Shown in pieces: positions 23,200-34,334 of a DNA stretch of 64,000 nt. The DNA comes from Manduca sexta (lineage: Eukaryota > Arthropoda > Insecta > Lepidoptera > Sphingidae), in NCBI RefSeq assembly GCF_014839805.1, contig NC_051116.1, forward strand, positions 4,631,556-4,695,555. The letters are read 5' to 3'. The notes below the pieces were generated by a model that saw only the letters and a program-made list of their open reading frames with translations, searched no databases and was not told the DNA's origin. A program made the translations under genes and the position numbers. Position 1 is the stretch's first letter. Every line of letters starts with the position of its first letter.

Positions 23200-23340
23200 A
23201 TTTTTTTTTTGCCGTGCGCCTGATGGTAAGTGATGAGATCGCCCCTTAACAGTAGAAACACCATCCAACACCTTGAATTACAAAGTATTGTTTGGTATTG
23301 CACTGCGTTCGCCTTCCTGTGACATGAGATGTTAAATCTT
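23200..23340 (-). repeat. Rpt-E 3' half
   Basis: T run, 'gcgcctgatggtaagtgatg', 'aaacaccatccaacacc' and 'gacatgagatgttaaatctt'. 5' part absent. 23341-23870 holds no recognised gene. Confidence 0.75.
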
Positions 23341-23874
23341 AGTATGTACTACTGGAGTAGTTCCATGTTTTCAAACAACACGACTAAGTTTTTTATTTTT
23401 CTGATCAGTTTTAAGTGTAAATTTCTCTCACTAGTACAACTAAAGTGGCCAAAAAAAAAACTGGTTTAAGAGCCTCATCGTAAACACGCCTTAATATAAA
23501 ATATATAACACCATAACTTGCATAAACAGATATGGCAAGTAAGTAAAAAGTCGCATTTCTAAGTGAGAAAGAGACAGCATAACTTGTTTGTTTTTGCTCG
23601 TTGCCGGGATTGCAATGAAAAAATGGTAATAAAATGGTCATAAGGCGTTTATAAGTGATACTGCATATGAGAGTTCGATTAAAATAAATTGAATCATTTA
23701 TTTGTTTTAAATCCGTTTTTAGAATAAAAGTTCCATTGTGTATTTTCTCGCGTGTGCAGTATTTTAACCCATAACATGATTTAAATATTATATTATGCCG
23801 AATTCTTAAAAATTATGTTTTTAATGGCTTTGTTAGGTTAGACTGTGTTACCTTTAAGATTGGTTGTAGATCCC

Positions 23875-24190
23875 AAAAAGAGGTGATGACAAAGAGTTCT
23901 AACATTATAAGGAGCGGACATTAGGAACATTGTCATACTTTTTGCGCTTATGTAATGGTTACTCTATCTACCGTGAAATAGCAAAACATCAATGTAAAAT
24001 ACTTATTTTTTTTTCTATATCATAATTTGCACGTTTTTAATGCGATTAGCATATTTTCTGTTAATATATTATTTATGCATTAATATATAAGGACGCTGTG
24101 ACATCTTATACGGACATTTCAAATAAGACAACGACTTATTACCAATTAGTAATAACTTTTGGCGCAAAAATTTGGCGCTAATATGCGGTC
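23875..24190 (+). repeat. Dispersed repeat L, copy 2 (uninterrupted)
   Basis: 'aaggagcggacattaggaac', 'accgtgaaatagcaaaac' and 'ggacgctgtgacatctta' follow without the insert seen in copy 1. Ends 'ccaattagtaataactttt'. Confidence 0.7.
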
Positions 24191-25500
24191 TATAACTATT
24201 ATTGCTATATGCTAACCAAGTTTTTGAATTGCTTATATGTTGTTTCTTTCATAGTTTATATTAATGTTTAAATTTGTTAACCATATTACCTTGATTAAAT
24301 AAGCAGTAATTTTCTCAGTATCATACTATTATAACAGTCTGTTCGTAATAAGTGTATTTGTGAATGATGGTACATCTTTATTTGGTAAGCACATAAGAAC
24401 AATACTATACTAAGAAAACTGAACTAATATTAATTGTATGTGTAAACTGTTGATGTTCCTGTGTATAATAAATAAATAAATAAAAAATAACTAACTATAT
24501 AGCTTAATGTCTTTGGGTGGTAATCTTGATCAAGATATTCCAATCTAAAAATTAATTCTTGATACAAATAACGTCCGTCGGCTCAATTTTATGTACACCG
24601 AACGCAATTTTATTTTATGAATTAAATTTTAAAATCGTTTCAATTTTTTTAATGAATATTCAAAGAGTAATTTAATTAGAAAGTCGATATGTCAGCTCGG
24701 CGGCCATTTTGAAATTAACGGCCCACAAAATATTTGATACAGAAGACTTATTTTAATACTTTTTTAAGTGAATCTTATTATCGTGCTTTTTTTAATTATT
24801 CATAACTTTATATGGAACCTTTGTAATTTTGTTTATTTTGACGATGTTTTATAAATTCGAGTAATTATTACCTTCTGAGAGGTCTATGGAAACAAATAAT
24901 TTAATGTAAAGCAGATAGTAAAATACTTTTTTTGGATGTTTCAAATACTTTACCGCTTGTTCACAGGGAACAGAAAGTTTAATGATGTTATAACTACTTT
25001 AAATCACAATAATTTTTTAAAATACAACGCCTTTATCGATAAAATTGTCATAATAACTTCAATTCAGACATTGACCATCAATTTAACATTGGTATTTGTT
25101 AGATCATAGATTAGTAGAATTATATGTAATGAAACTACTATAAAAAATAAATGTACTGACACTCTGGTCTGATATGTCGTGTATTGACAAGACGTATTTT
25201 ATTTCGTATTACCTATATAAATTTCTGATTTCATCTATTTAAAGTAATATTTATCAGTATTTATAATTGAATCCCACTATTACTGCCGTATATCTAGAAG
25301 ATATCTGTTTCAGGTTTAAAACATTAATAATGTACTGCTCTTTGAATATGAAAAAAATCTTTATATATCACGTAGACGAATAAAGTTGCTTTTACGATAC
25401 GTTATTATTATTAAATTACATTTAAATTAAATAACTACGGAAATTTAAAATTAGGAATAAAACGCACAAGGTAAACCGAAGAAGCCAGCTCGGGCTGGCA
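24191..25500. other. No gene seen
   Basis: AT-rich with (AATA)n near 24466-24484. The last 100 bp ('agaagccagctcgggctggc' near 25477) match 54921-54945. Confidence 0.5.
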
Positions 25501-25754
25501 GGTAAGATATATCCTTAATCCCATCTTCATATGCAAATTTAAGTCGTACCGGTCCTTCTGTACGTTATATCTTGTGCGTCGGTCCAGCAAACAGGCTCCG
25601 ACCGGTCGCACATCCGGCCCGAGCACCTGTCGCTACGCCCTTCGGTCGGTTTTATCAACTAAGATTCTGTACGACTGTTTCTATCTTTACATATTATAAA
25701 GTCGCCTCGCATCTGAAGGCGATCAACTCGAAAACTACTGAACGGATTTTACGT

Positions 25755-25925
25755 TAAAGTGATGTTTGAGTTTTTCTGCTCAGTATCAGCCCGATTTGGA
25801 ATTTGTGTCCGATTTGGCGATAGGCTCGCCTCCTATCAAATTATGGGTCGGAACAAACTTGGCGAATGGTGCATTGGTTGCGCCTCTGCATACTCAGAAG
25901 TTGTCTTATTGCTTACAATATTATC
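25755..25925 (+). repeat. SINE-B body, head truncated
   Basis: Reads 'tttttctgctcagtatcagc', 'ggcgataggctcgcctccta', 'gcgcctctgcatactcagaa': the sense orientation of SINE-B without the tRNA-like head. The short open frame that covers it is coincidental. Confidence 0.75.
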
Positions 25926-26155
25926 GTTTGAATGTTTAAAGTAAACAAACATTAAACGTATTTGGATGAAACGAATACAGTGGCATAAATTAAAAAATTA
26001 AAACATATTTTACTTTATTTTTATAACCAATTAATGTAAATCACATCCACTATTAGATATTTATTAGCAAACAAAGACAATAAACAGTATAGTTAGTTAT
26101 ACCCGTACATCAGAACCAAATTTGTGCTTCAAAAGTTATTATCAATTGGTAATAA

Positions 26156-26484
26156 GCATCGATATATATGTGCTACGTACTACATTTGGCATTCCGAAGA
26201 TTCACTGTGTTCATCTGAATTGAAATGCAATCCATTCAAGCTGACTTTAGTATGGTCAATATTGATAGTTTGTGGTTGTGTACGGAGTGATACTTATGAT
26301 ATTAAAACTCGAGTCTAAGTGTAAACCTGGACTTGAATAAAAAATATCAGTCAATTAAATAAAAATGTTGTTATTCAAGTGAATAAATAGGTTATAATAA
26401 TGACGTTTTGGTTGCCATTTTAGTTCAGATTTTGAAAAAATAGTTTATATTGGACGTTCGTGTCTATAGAATATACGTCAATGA
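26156..26484 (+). repeat. 330-bp dispersed repeat, copy 2
   Basis: Partner of 5963-6292. Immediately followed by a reversed repeat L, which the first copy lacks. Confidence 0.8.
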
Positions 26485-26504
26485 AGGCAACGCACAGACG
26501 TTGG

Positions 26505-26735
26505 GTTAAGTCGTTGTCTTATTTGAAATGTCCGTGTGACATGCCACAGCGTTCTTAGATATTAATACAAATAAAACGTATTTAATTTACGAGCAAATCA
26601 CGATATGTAAACAATATAAAGTAGTCTGGCGTTTTGCTATTTCACAATGATTGAGAAACCATCGCATGAGCGCAAAATTTTTGTATGACAGTCTCCCTAA
26701 TGTCCGCTTTATAAAACTTTAGAAGTCTTTGTGTG
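26505..26735 (-). repeat. Dispersed repeat L, copy 3 (reversed)
   Basis: 'gtcgttgtcttatttgaaat', 'tttgctatttcacaatgatt', 'atgagcgcaaaattttt' and 'aatgtccgctt' are reverse complements of repeat L blocks. Confidence 0.65.
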
Positions 26736-26899
26736 CAAATAAGGTCAAGAGTTTTTAATTTTCCAATCGAGCCGGAATATCTCATAAATTCAGCGAACAC
26801 GCCAATCTTTTCACCATACACAAAACAAGAACATAAGTGCGAATATTTATTCCGGACTGCAAATGCTACATTTCATCTTTCTGAATGCCCATACAATAT

Positions 26900-27440
26900 C
26901 AGCGTCGAGTATGAAAATAAAAAAACACCTTTATTCCCTCGTTCATTGGCAGAAAATAAAAAAAAAGAAAATATCTTTTTCCGAAGACAAAAAGAGAACG
27001 AGTTTCATGCGAGTACATTACGCGTGGCTAAGGGTAACCTAAAAAGGTCCTATACAGCTTCCCTTTCAACCGAAATTGGCACTTATCACAATGAAATGAG
27101 GCTCAAAATTGTGCTTTGGGGCGCAGAAATTACTCGCGTGGCTGTCAACGTTCCGCGTCGGTGCCCTAACGACGTAACTACGTCTCTATCGACGCGAAGT
27201 TTACGCCGTATTTTTTGCGTGCTAAAGTGTGTTTTCGCTAGACGTAATTAAGTATAGTTTGCAATGTATTGTGACGGACCGTCAGCTACCAGTTTCGTTC
27301 AGTGCGTTTAACTCTAGTAGTACACGTTTTGCAGCGGATTCCGTGTTTGAAGAGCTTAATGAGCGAACATTAGATAGCGTACGAGCAAATATAGGGATTA
27401 TAGAAAAAACACAACGTTTTGACATTTGTTAATTGTAAAA
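26900..27440. promoter_or_regulatory. CpG-dense, promoter-like block
   Basis: The stretch, and above all 27100-27350, has many CG dinucleotides (for example tcgacgcg, ccgcgtcgg, cggaccgtc) in a window where CG is otherwise scarce, and I see no repeat family in it. TCAGT at 27299-27303 matches the arthropod initiator, suggesting a start near 27301 on the plus strand; no TATA box precedes it. GTAAGT at 27545 could be a donor site. An open frame of 172 codons (26733-27251) crosses it but starts inside repeat L and shows no domain, so I do not call it a gene. It may be a first exon or enhancer of a host gene whose body lies outside. Confidence 0.35.
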
Positions 27441-27654
27441 AATGCTTGGTTTATGTTCAAGTCTTTTGCGTGGATTTCTGATCATTTATATTGCATTAGA
27501 GTTATGTCACTTTGGTAATAGAATTTTATAGTTCGTCTAAACGAGTAAGTATCTCGCCTGATGATAGCTTTACTTCTCAATATCAAACCACTCAACATGG
27601 AATATAAAGCTTTCTGTGGCATTAATAGGGTCGATTCTTGCTCTTAAAGACATT

Positions 27655-27750
27655 TATAAACTCCGTAGCGTAGGTGTAATACGGTATAACGGCCTTATTG
27701 AGGTGTTAGATTCGATTCCCAGTCGGGTAAAATTATAAAAATTATATTAT
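27655..27750 (+). repeat. SINE-B head fragment
   Basis: 'cgtagcgtaggtgtaatacg' then 'gaggtgttagattcgattcc' (B-box ggttcgaatcc altered) and 'cagtcgggtaaaa'. Not a functional tRNA: the acceptor ends do not pair and the SINE body follows. Confidence 0.6.
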
Positions 27751-28118
27751 TATCATTTTCTGCTTACTATCCAATGTGGCGATTTGAACATAGATTCATC
27801 ATATCATGAAATATAACCATGGCGAAAAAAAGCGTACTTACGATTTTTTCTAACTCTGGAGATCACAAGCATTAGTATGTGTGTGCCTGTTTGTACGTGT
27901 GTAAAATTAATCAAATAGCAAGATAGGGAGGATTATAACATACCTGCATACAAATAACGTGTAAGTATGCACTCATTGTTACTTCAGACGGCTGTCGCAC
28001 TTGAGAAGTGGCTCTCAGAGCGTTCCATAGGCAACTACCCGTCTGGTACCACATATCTATTTGTTTAGGTTTGAACGGAACATCAACTGTATTGTAAGAT
28101 TGAACATAATAATAATGG
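27750..28118. other. No gene seen
   Basis: AT-rich, no recognised repeat. Confidence 0.45.
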
Positions 28119-28128
28119 CTGTTGGGTT

Positions 28129-28260
28129 GGAAGGCAGATGCAGAAGGTGGTATTGCTGGACACGGCGCGCATTGTGCGGAGATTCCTCACTTTGAATCCC
28201 TAACCGCCGGAGGCCTGGTTCTTCAGCTTCGCCATCAGAAGGTCATTCATTTTTTTATAT
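28129..28260 (+). pseudogene. LINE ORF2 C-terminal remnant and 3' UTR
   Basis: From 28129 the frame reads QMQKVVLLDTARIVRRFLTL then NP and a stop at 28201-28203. This is the carboxy end of a non-LTR retrotransposon ORF2 as often seen in Lepidoptera; the clade (R1/Jockey-like) is an inference. A second copy is at 37255-37427 in reverse. Only this tail survives. Confidence 0.7.
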
Positions 28261-28334
28261 TTTTATATGCATGTGTTTTTTTTAATATATACGTAAAAAT
28301 GTAAAAAAATAAAATAAAGAGAATTGACCGTAAC

Positions 28335-28470
28335 AATATCGGCCCTGTATTAAATTCTGTCCCACTGCTGGGCACGGGCCTCCTCTACTACTGAGAGGGA
28401 TTAGGCCTTAGTCCACCACGCTGGCCTAGGGCGGATTGATAGACTTCACACACCCTCGAAATTCCAGATT
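28335..28470 (-). repeat. SINE-A 3' half
   Basis: 'cggccctgtattaaattctg', 'gggcctcctctactactgag' and 'gtccaccacgctggcctagg' are the reversed 3' half; ends at 'caccctcgaaattcc' (5' truncated). Confidence 0.8.
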
Positions 28471-28484
28471 GAACATACCTACTA

Positions 28485-28660
28485 TTAATATTATAAACTA
28501 GGCTTTGCGTGCGGCATCCCTCACGCGAATAACTTTCGCCTATAGTAATAGTCTATCCTTTTGATGAGATAAAATGTAGCCTATATTTATACTTGGTTTA
28601 TCTTTGTGCCAAATATTATTCCACTTCATTTAACGTTACCTTCTTACAAATATTAAAATA
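28485..28660 (+). repeat. RET-H, diverged copy
   Basis: 'ataaactaggctttgcgtgc' and 'gtagcctatatttatacttg' match the RET-H start and body. 28661-29145 shows no recognised gene. Confidence 0.5.
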
Positions 28661-29149
28661 TTATTATCCATAAGATTAAAAAAAAAAACAAATTACAAAT
28701 AAATTCAAGCATAACCAGGCAATAAATATGTTCATTTAAAATGAACATTTGAAAATTTCAGACGCTGTTATTTGATATTCGCTCTACTTCCACAAACGAT
28801 AAGATCCTTTTTCCTAAATAAAAACCATCAAAAAGAATCCAATCAAAAACAATACCTCAAAATCCGGGAACATTCGAAAAAATCACGAACACAAAAACCG
28901 CCACTTAAAGGAAAAGCAGTTCCTCTTTAATCGTCATGACACATCAAAGAGGAAGAAATAAGTTGATTGCTTATATCAACAGATCTGGCAAAAAGCCGGC
29001 AGGCCGTTAAATATATACATTACGTTGCTTTTTTGGCTTAAGGTTTCCAAGGTTTGAGTCTGAGAAATAATAATTAGGGATTACTTCGAATACCGGAAGA
29101 ATAATAATTATGAAATCTCGTTTTATAGCTTATTTTTTTGTTTTATATA

Positions 29150-29245
29150 CGGGCAAAGTGACTCCACTATATCTGATGGGAAGTGTAGTTGGGTCCAATA
29201 GAATGTCGACTGACGAGAGATGATTACCCCTTGACATTGGATACA
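29150..29245 (-). repeat. Rpt-D fragment
   Basis: 'gggcaaagtgactccactat', 'gggtccaatagaatgtcgac' and 'tgacgagagatgattacccc' , then breaks off. Confidence 0.75.
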
Positions 29246-29344
29246 GTTTTGCAATTATATCTTACTGCTATAGACAATTTTTATCTTAGAAAAAAAATAT
29301 TCCGGAGAAACTCCTTCCTATATGGAGTCTTTCAAGCGGAGCGT

Positions 29345-29480
29345 GAATAAGCAATTATGCAGGCCGGTATGACTGTGCCGACCGTCCAGAGATGCTTGTA
29401 TGTTTGATCGGTCGGCACTTTCTATAGACTTAATTTTGCTTAACATCAGGTGCAGTGAAGCCACTTAGCGATATAAAAAA
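29345..29480 (+). repeat. Rpt-D, diverged reversed fragment
   Basis: 'gcaggccggtatgactgtgc', 'gatgcttgtatgtttgatcg' and 'cttaacatcaggtgcagtga' then an A run. Faces the fragment at 29150 and makes an inverted pair. Confidence 0.6.
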
Positions 29481-29521
29481 AAATACACAATCGGTATTGC
29501 AAGTAAAAGCTATTATATATA

Positions 29522-29918
29522 CAGGGTCATTTTGTCATCGCGTTAATAAATGAAACCACACACTTATCTACTTGAAAATGACACTTTACAATGAGTTACT
29601 TGAGCGGTAGATGTAAAATAAAAAAGTTTATGTTTAGGACAAAATAAATATTAATAAAAAGTAATTTTAATTTTACGCGCCCTAAAGTCACTGCTAAGAG
29701 AAATCGTCGCAGTGGCAACATCATTCTTTCAGTCAGAAATACACCCAGGAATATGCCACAATCGCATTAAACTACAAAATGATCAAAAGAACTGAAAACT
29801 AAAACCAGCATTTTTCGTAAAAATATTAGTAATTAATGGACGATTTTTGGTACAATGTCAGCAAAGGTGAAGACGTATATGTGGTTTCATTTAGTAACGC
29901 AATGTCAAAAAAACTCTG
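29522..29918 (+). mobile_element. MITE-F, 397 bp
   Basis: Starts CAGGGTCATTTTGTCATCGC after TA and ends with 'gtttcatttagtaacgcaat' plus a damaged CTCTG before TA. The ends are inverted repeats of about 38 bp. TA duplication and CAGGG start fit Tc1/mariner-derived MITEs. No transposase. Confidence 0.82.
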
Positions 29919-29924
29919 TATATG

Positions 29925-30520
29925 ACCAATATTTCCATGTTTCAATACCCAACGCCCTTTTGCTTCTAAAAACCTTTGATTAACAGTCAGTTACTGACAT
30001 TCTATTACTGTTTTAACTGTTTGCTGCCAGTCCATCTGTTAATTGTAAACTCGGCTTTTATCGTCAAAAAGGGTACGATTAAAGCTACGTTTGTTTTATT
30101 TAACTGGGATGGCTTGGTTGTATTAAGGTGTTGGTCTTTTTTGTCACTTCTTTTTGGGGGCACGCTAATTCGCGAAAGTTGTTAGTCCATATTTTGTACC
30201 CGCTATCTTCCTGTATTTTTTAATGGATTTTTTTGATACTTTCGAAATTTCCTTAGGGAACACTAAGTGCCCTTACGTGCGTCCAGAAAAAAGCCCTGGG
30301 TAAGTATTGAGGTCTCGGGTGCAATTCAGGTCGGGTTTTTTGCGGTCAGTGTCAGCCTTGAGTCTGATTAGGTTTTCTGATCCGCATGACCATGTTGGAG
30401 TTGTATGGGAGCAGTTGAAGCAACCTCGCTTGCTTAATATAGCTAGCAATGTATAAATGTAGCATCTCTACTTACCCCTGAGAGAAGGTGTGATAGTATC
30501 GTTGTATGTTTTATTTAGAT
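29925..30520. other. No gene; possible worn SINE-B
   Basis: At about 30310-30400 'tattgaggtctcgggtgcaa', 'tcaggtcgggttttttgcgg' and 'cagccttgagtctg' look like a heavily mutated plus-strand SINE-B. A 69-codon open frame at 29976 has no recognised motif. Confidence 0.45.
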
Positions 30521-30524
30521 CATC

Positions 30525-30795
30525 TATACATACACATCACGCATTTATCCACGAAGAGGTATGCATAGGCGCAATCAGGGCACCCAGTTTTCGTCAAGTG
30601 TGTTCCGTCCCATGATGTGATGGGGTGCGAGCCATATCGGGTACAAAATCCAGACTCTGGGATGATACTTAGCAAAAAAACCTAAAATATTACTTTGCCC
30701 GACCCGGGATTCGAACCCAGGACCTCAGAGCGCTGTCGTGCCGCGCGTGTAATACAGTTGTATGACATGCGCAGTGACGCCACCGATGCAGTCAC
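30525..30795 (-). mobile_element. SINE-B, full length
   Basis: Complete set of blocks in reverse, from 'catcacgcatttatccacga' to the tRNA-like head ending 'gtgacgccaccgatgcagtc'. Reversed B-box ggattcgaacc at 30707-30717. Best-preserved SINE-B of the window. Confidence 0.88.
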
Positions 30796-31139
30796 TATTA
30801 ATCTTGAGATTTATTTTAAAATAACTGAATAAAATTTTATCCTTCTTCTGATTAAAGCAAACCTCCATAACTATTGATAAACATCATTAAAATAAATAAG
30901 CTTTCTACTCGAAAAGGTCACATATGAACATCATTAAAAAAATCATTTTACTCATAAAGGGTTCGTTTATTTTTATCTTCAAATATCGAACCTCTAAAGG
31001 TTGTATGACGTCATTTATCAGGAACATCCATTGTTAACGAAAATATTGTAACACAATTATTTCTTTTCTGTATCACAAACCTAGTTATATTTAATATATG
31101 TGATTTATCTAATATTCTTATTTGTCAACTTTATTTGTA
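30796..31139. other. No gene seen
   Basis: AT-rich, no recognised repeat. Confidence 0.45.
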
Positions 31140-31390
31140 TACTAGGTGTTTCTCGCAGGTTCGCCCGCGTGAAATAACTTTCTTGCTTCAAAAACCCTTA
31201 AAGACTTAAGTACCAAATACCAAATCAGATTAATAAAGTCTATTGTATTTCCTGAAAGCAAATTACCGGGATAAAAAGCCTATGCGTGAATCCAGGACAG
31301 TCTAGCCTTAGGCCAAATTTCATCCGAATCCATTCAGCTGTTTCTGAGTTTACTTTTAATAAACATTGTCACGAACTTTCGCATATTCAA
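31140..31390 (+). repeat. RET-H copy
   Basis: Starts 'actaggtgtttctcgcaggt' and 'tcgcccgcgtgaaataac'; continues with 'gccaaatttcatccgaatcc'. Followed head-to-tail by another copy. Confidence 0.7.
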
Positions 31391-31391
31391 T

Positions 31392-31585
31392 ACTAGCTTT
31401 TGCTCGCGGCTCCGCCCGCGTTATAAAGTTTTTCAGGCTAAAGTTTTCCGTTATAAAAATAGTAGTTTCCCGGGAGCCTATGTTCTTCCCAGGGTCTCAA
31501 ACTGTCTCCATACCAAATTTCATCTTAATACGTTAGGTAGTTTTTGAGTTTAACACGTTAAGGCAGACAGATGCAGCGCGGGGCT
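31392..31585 (+). repeat. RET-H copy
   Basis: 'actagcttttgctcgcggct', 'tccgcccgcgttataaag', 'taccaaatttcatcttaata' and 'gcagacagatgcagcgcggg'. Leads directly into the retroposon that carries the 123-bp array. Confidence 0.75.
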
Positions 31586-31599
31586 TTGTTATATTATTT

Positions 31600-32766
31600 A
31601 GAACTTTTTAAGTGAAACAATCCCGTCATACATCATTGTTGCATAAATTTAACCGTTTACGCAGCGCAGGCAACGGAAGCTCTCAAAACTCATAATTTTC
31701 CCCGTTTTTGCAACATGTTTCATTACTGCTCCGCTCCTATTGGTTATAGCATGATGATATATAGCCTATAGCACTCCAGGAACAAAGGGCTATCCAACAC
31801 AAAAAGATTTTTTTCAGTTCAAACCGGTAGTTCCTGAGATTAGCCATTACTGCTCCGCTCCTATTGGTCATAGCGTGATGATATATAGCTTATAGCGGTC
31901 CACAAATAAAGGGCTATCCAATACAAAACGAATTTTTCAGTTGAAACCGGTAGTTCCTGAGATTAGCCATTACTGCTCCGCTCCTATTGGTCATAGCGTG
32001 ATGATATATAACTTTGAGCACTCCACAAACAAAGAACTATTCAACACAAAAATATTTTTTCAGTTCGAATCGGTAGTTCCTGAGATTAGCCATTACTGCT
32101 CCGCTCCTATTGAATATAGCGTGATGATATATAGCCTATAGCTCTCCACGAACAAAGGGCTATCCAACGCAAAAAGAATTTTTCAGTTTGGACCGGTAGT
32201 TCCTGAGATTAGCCATTACTGCTCCGCTCCTATTGGTCATAGCGTGATGATATATAACTTTGAGCACTCCACAAACAAAGAACTATTCAACACAAAAATA
32301 TTTTTTCAGTTCGAATCGGTAGTTCCTGAGATTAGCCATTACTGCTCCGCTCCTATTGAATATAGCGTGATGATATATAGCCTATAGCTCTCCACGAACA
32401 AAGGGCTATCCAACGCAAAAATAATTTTTCAGTTTGGACCGGTAGTTCCTGAGATTAGCCATTACTGCCCCGCTCCTATTGGGTATAGCGTGATGATATA
32501 TAGCCTATAGCACTCCACGAATAAAGGGCTATCCAACACAAAAAGAATTTTTCAGTTTCGACCGGTAGTTCCTGAGATTAGCCATTACTGCCCCGCTCCT
32601 ATTGGGTATAGCGTGATGATATATAGCCTATAGCACTCCACGAACAAAGGGCTATCCAACGCAAAAATAATTATTCAGTTTGGACCGGTAGTTCCTGAGA
32701 TTAGCGCGTTCAAACAAACAAACAAACAAACAAACAAACTCTTCAGCTTTATATAATAGTATAGAT
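31600..32766 (+). mobile_element. Retroposon with expanded internal array
   Basis: Flanks of the array ('cgcagcgcaggcaacggaag' at about 31660 before; 'gagattagcgcgttcaaac', (CAAA)n at 32711-32739 and 'tatataatagtatagattag' after) are those of a retroposon whose middle unit is normally present once, as I recall it from insect genomes. Here the middle is multiplied eight times. Confidence 0.65.
31722..32705 (+). repeat. 123-bp tandem array, eight units
   Basis: Units start with 'attactgctccgctcctatt' (or 'attactgccccgctcc') at 31722, 31846, 31969, 32092, 32215, 32338, 32461 and 32584. Spacing is 124 then 123 bp each time. Units 3 and 5 read identically, units 4 and 6 differ by one base, so a 246-bp dimer has been duplicated. 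123 is a multiple of three, which lets an open frame run on by chance, but stops occur in it. Confidence 0.95.
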
Positions 32767-33395
32767 TAGTACGATACCATGTGTGACTTTTCTTTGAAGG
32801 TCAAGATTCCCTTTTCTACCAAAAATAGGTACATTGACACGCATAAGATCGATGGCCTTGATAAAAATCTTGAAAATTCCAAAGAATATTTCTAAAGTTA
32901 TAGCACAACTACAGTTCAATAACAGGTTGTCTAATTAAATTAAAAATAAACTAAAACCGAATAACCATGTAATGATTCAAACTATCGGAACTAAACAACA
33001 AGCAGAAAATCCTTTCTCCTTCCTGACTATTCGTTCTGGAAAATTCTGTTACAATACCTGTACTAGAAATTATACATAACACTTACCTACAGTTATAATC
33101 TCAAGTCTTTGACTTTAAAGACTCATAATAAACAATAAGAAAATAAAAGAATCTCGCAAAGCGATGGTAACTGTGATCAACTAACGAAATACCATGTTCC
33201 CTCACTTGACAACAACTTTAAACACCATGTCAAAGTTATAATTAACAGACCTCACGCTACACGCAATAACACGTACAGAACCTGTTTCGAAAATAAAAAC
33301 CGACGGACATTGACAAGCAAATGAAGCGTCTAGAAATACTAAGAATGAAAAATACTAATAGAATACCATTATTGTGGGGGGAAATGCCGTTGTTA
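32767..33395. other. No gene seen
   Basis: AT-rich. The minus-strand open frame of 137 codons at 33257-33670 overlaps two dispersed repeats and is not credible as a gene. Confidence 0.5.
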
Positions 33396-33397
33396 TC

Positions 33398-33545
33398 ACT
33401 GGAGGGTGCAACGGTTATGTTGATTTCTCCGGTATTACAAACGCTTCGGGGTATAGTGTCATCCAAGCGAGCATTGGACCGAGTCCTTAACCCTATGTTC
33501 AAAACTTCAATGGCGCATACGAGACGGGAGCAACGTATCCTGACA
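33398..33545. repeat. Dispersed repeat shared with 45100-45240
   Basis: 'caacggttatgttgatttc', 'gggtatagtgtcatccaagc' and 'gagcattggaccgagtcc' align with the segment at 45 kb. Class unknown; probably an untranslated part of a retroelement. Confidence 0.65.
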
Positions 33546-33599
33546 TAGAATATGTAACTGAAGATAAGATGTTGCTGTCTCACTCTTCGAAAACGCACG

Positions 33600-33920
33600 T
33601 TCTGGTTCTTATTGTTACTGGTGGTAGGTCTCTCATATGTGAGAGTCCGCCTGGGTAGGTACCACCGCAATGTTTATTTCTGCCGCCAAACAGCAGTGTG
33701 TGATCACTATTGTGTTCCGGTTTGAGGGACATTGTAATCACTGTGACTACTGGATGCAACAAGCCTTAACATCTCGTGTCTCAGGATGGCGAACGCAGTG
33801 GAATACCAAACAATACTTTGTAATTTAAGGTGTTGGATGGTGTTTCTTCTGTTTATGGGCGTTCGTATCGCTTACCATCAGGCGTACGGCAACCTCGTTA
33901 TTCTAAGCAATAAAGAAATG
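33600..33920 (+). mobile_element. Rpt-E, full-length copy
   Basis: Order of blocks: 'actggtggtaggtctctcat', 'tatttctgccgccaaacagc', 'ggacattgtaatcactgtga', 'ctcaggatggcgaacgcagt', 'ggaataccaaacaatacttt', 'cgcttaccatcaggcgtacg', then A-rich 'aagcaataaagaaatg'. A-rich end and recurrent 5' truncation suggest a retroposon (SINE-like), though I see no clear Pol III boxes. Confidence 0.82.
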
Positions 33921-34330
33921 GAATTGAAGGTAGAGTAAGGAGGCAAAGGTCTCGATAGAAGTACTTCAAGTCAAGTTTTTGTTTTCATATATGTGTTTTG
34001 GATGTCACTTTTAGTTCATTGTTCCTGATAGTGCGTATTGTACAGGGTTAGTGTCTAGAGATTCTCTTATTTAAAAATTGAAAGACCATGAGGATTTAAA
34101 TTCTTTAGCCTTAATAAGTCTCATTGCTCGTTTACTAGTTCTTAAACCGCTACCGATTCAAAGCCCTGGGGAAAACATTGTTCTTTATTTCTGTTGCTAA
34201 GCAGTGAGTTGGTTATATGAATGTAGCGAAATGACTATGCATTTTTTGATTAATCATCTAACGTCTTAGTGTGAAGCGAATTGAGATTTTGTAATTAATA
34301 TTTCTAAATGTTGCTACTATTTAGACTTCA
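33921..34330. other. No gene seen
   Basis: AT-rich, no recognised repeat. Confidence 0.45.
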
Positions 34331-34334
34331 AAAA

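Noticed and set aside
26733..27251. A 172-codon plus-strand open frame as a gene
   Set aside because: Starts inside repeat L, composition is lysine/asparagine-rich then arginine-rich without a domain; better explained by a CpG-rich regulatory block, though an exon cannot be excluded.
31941..32141. Open frame through the 123-bp array as a repeat protein
   Set aside because: Frame is kept only because 123 is divisible by three; it stops within two units and other units contain stops.
31722..32705. CRISPR array
   Set aside because: The 123-bp units are contiguous with no repeat/spacer alternation, and the context is eukaryotic.
33257..33670. A 137-codon minus-strand open frame
   Set aside because: Overlaps two dispersed repeats (33398-33545 and the start of Rpt-E) and shows no domain.
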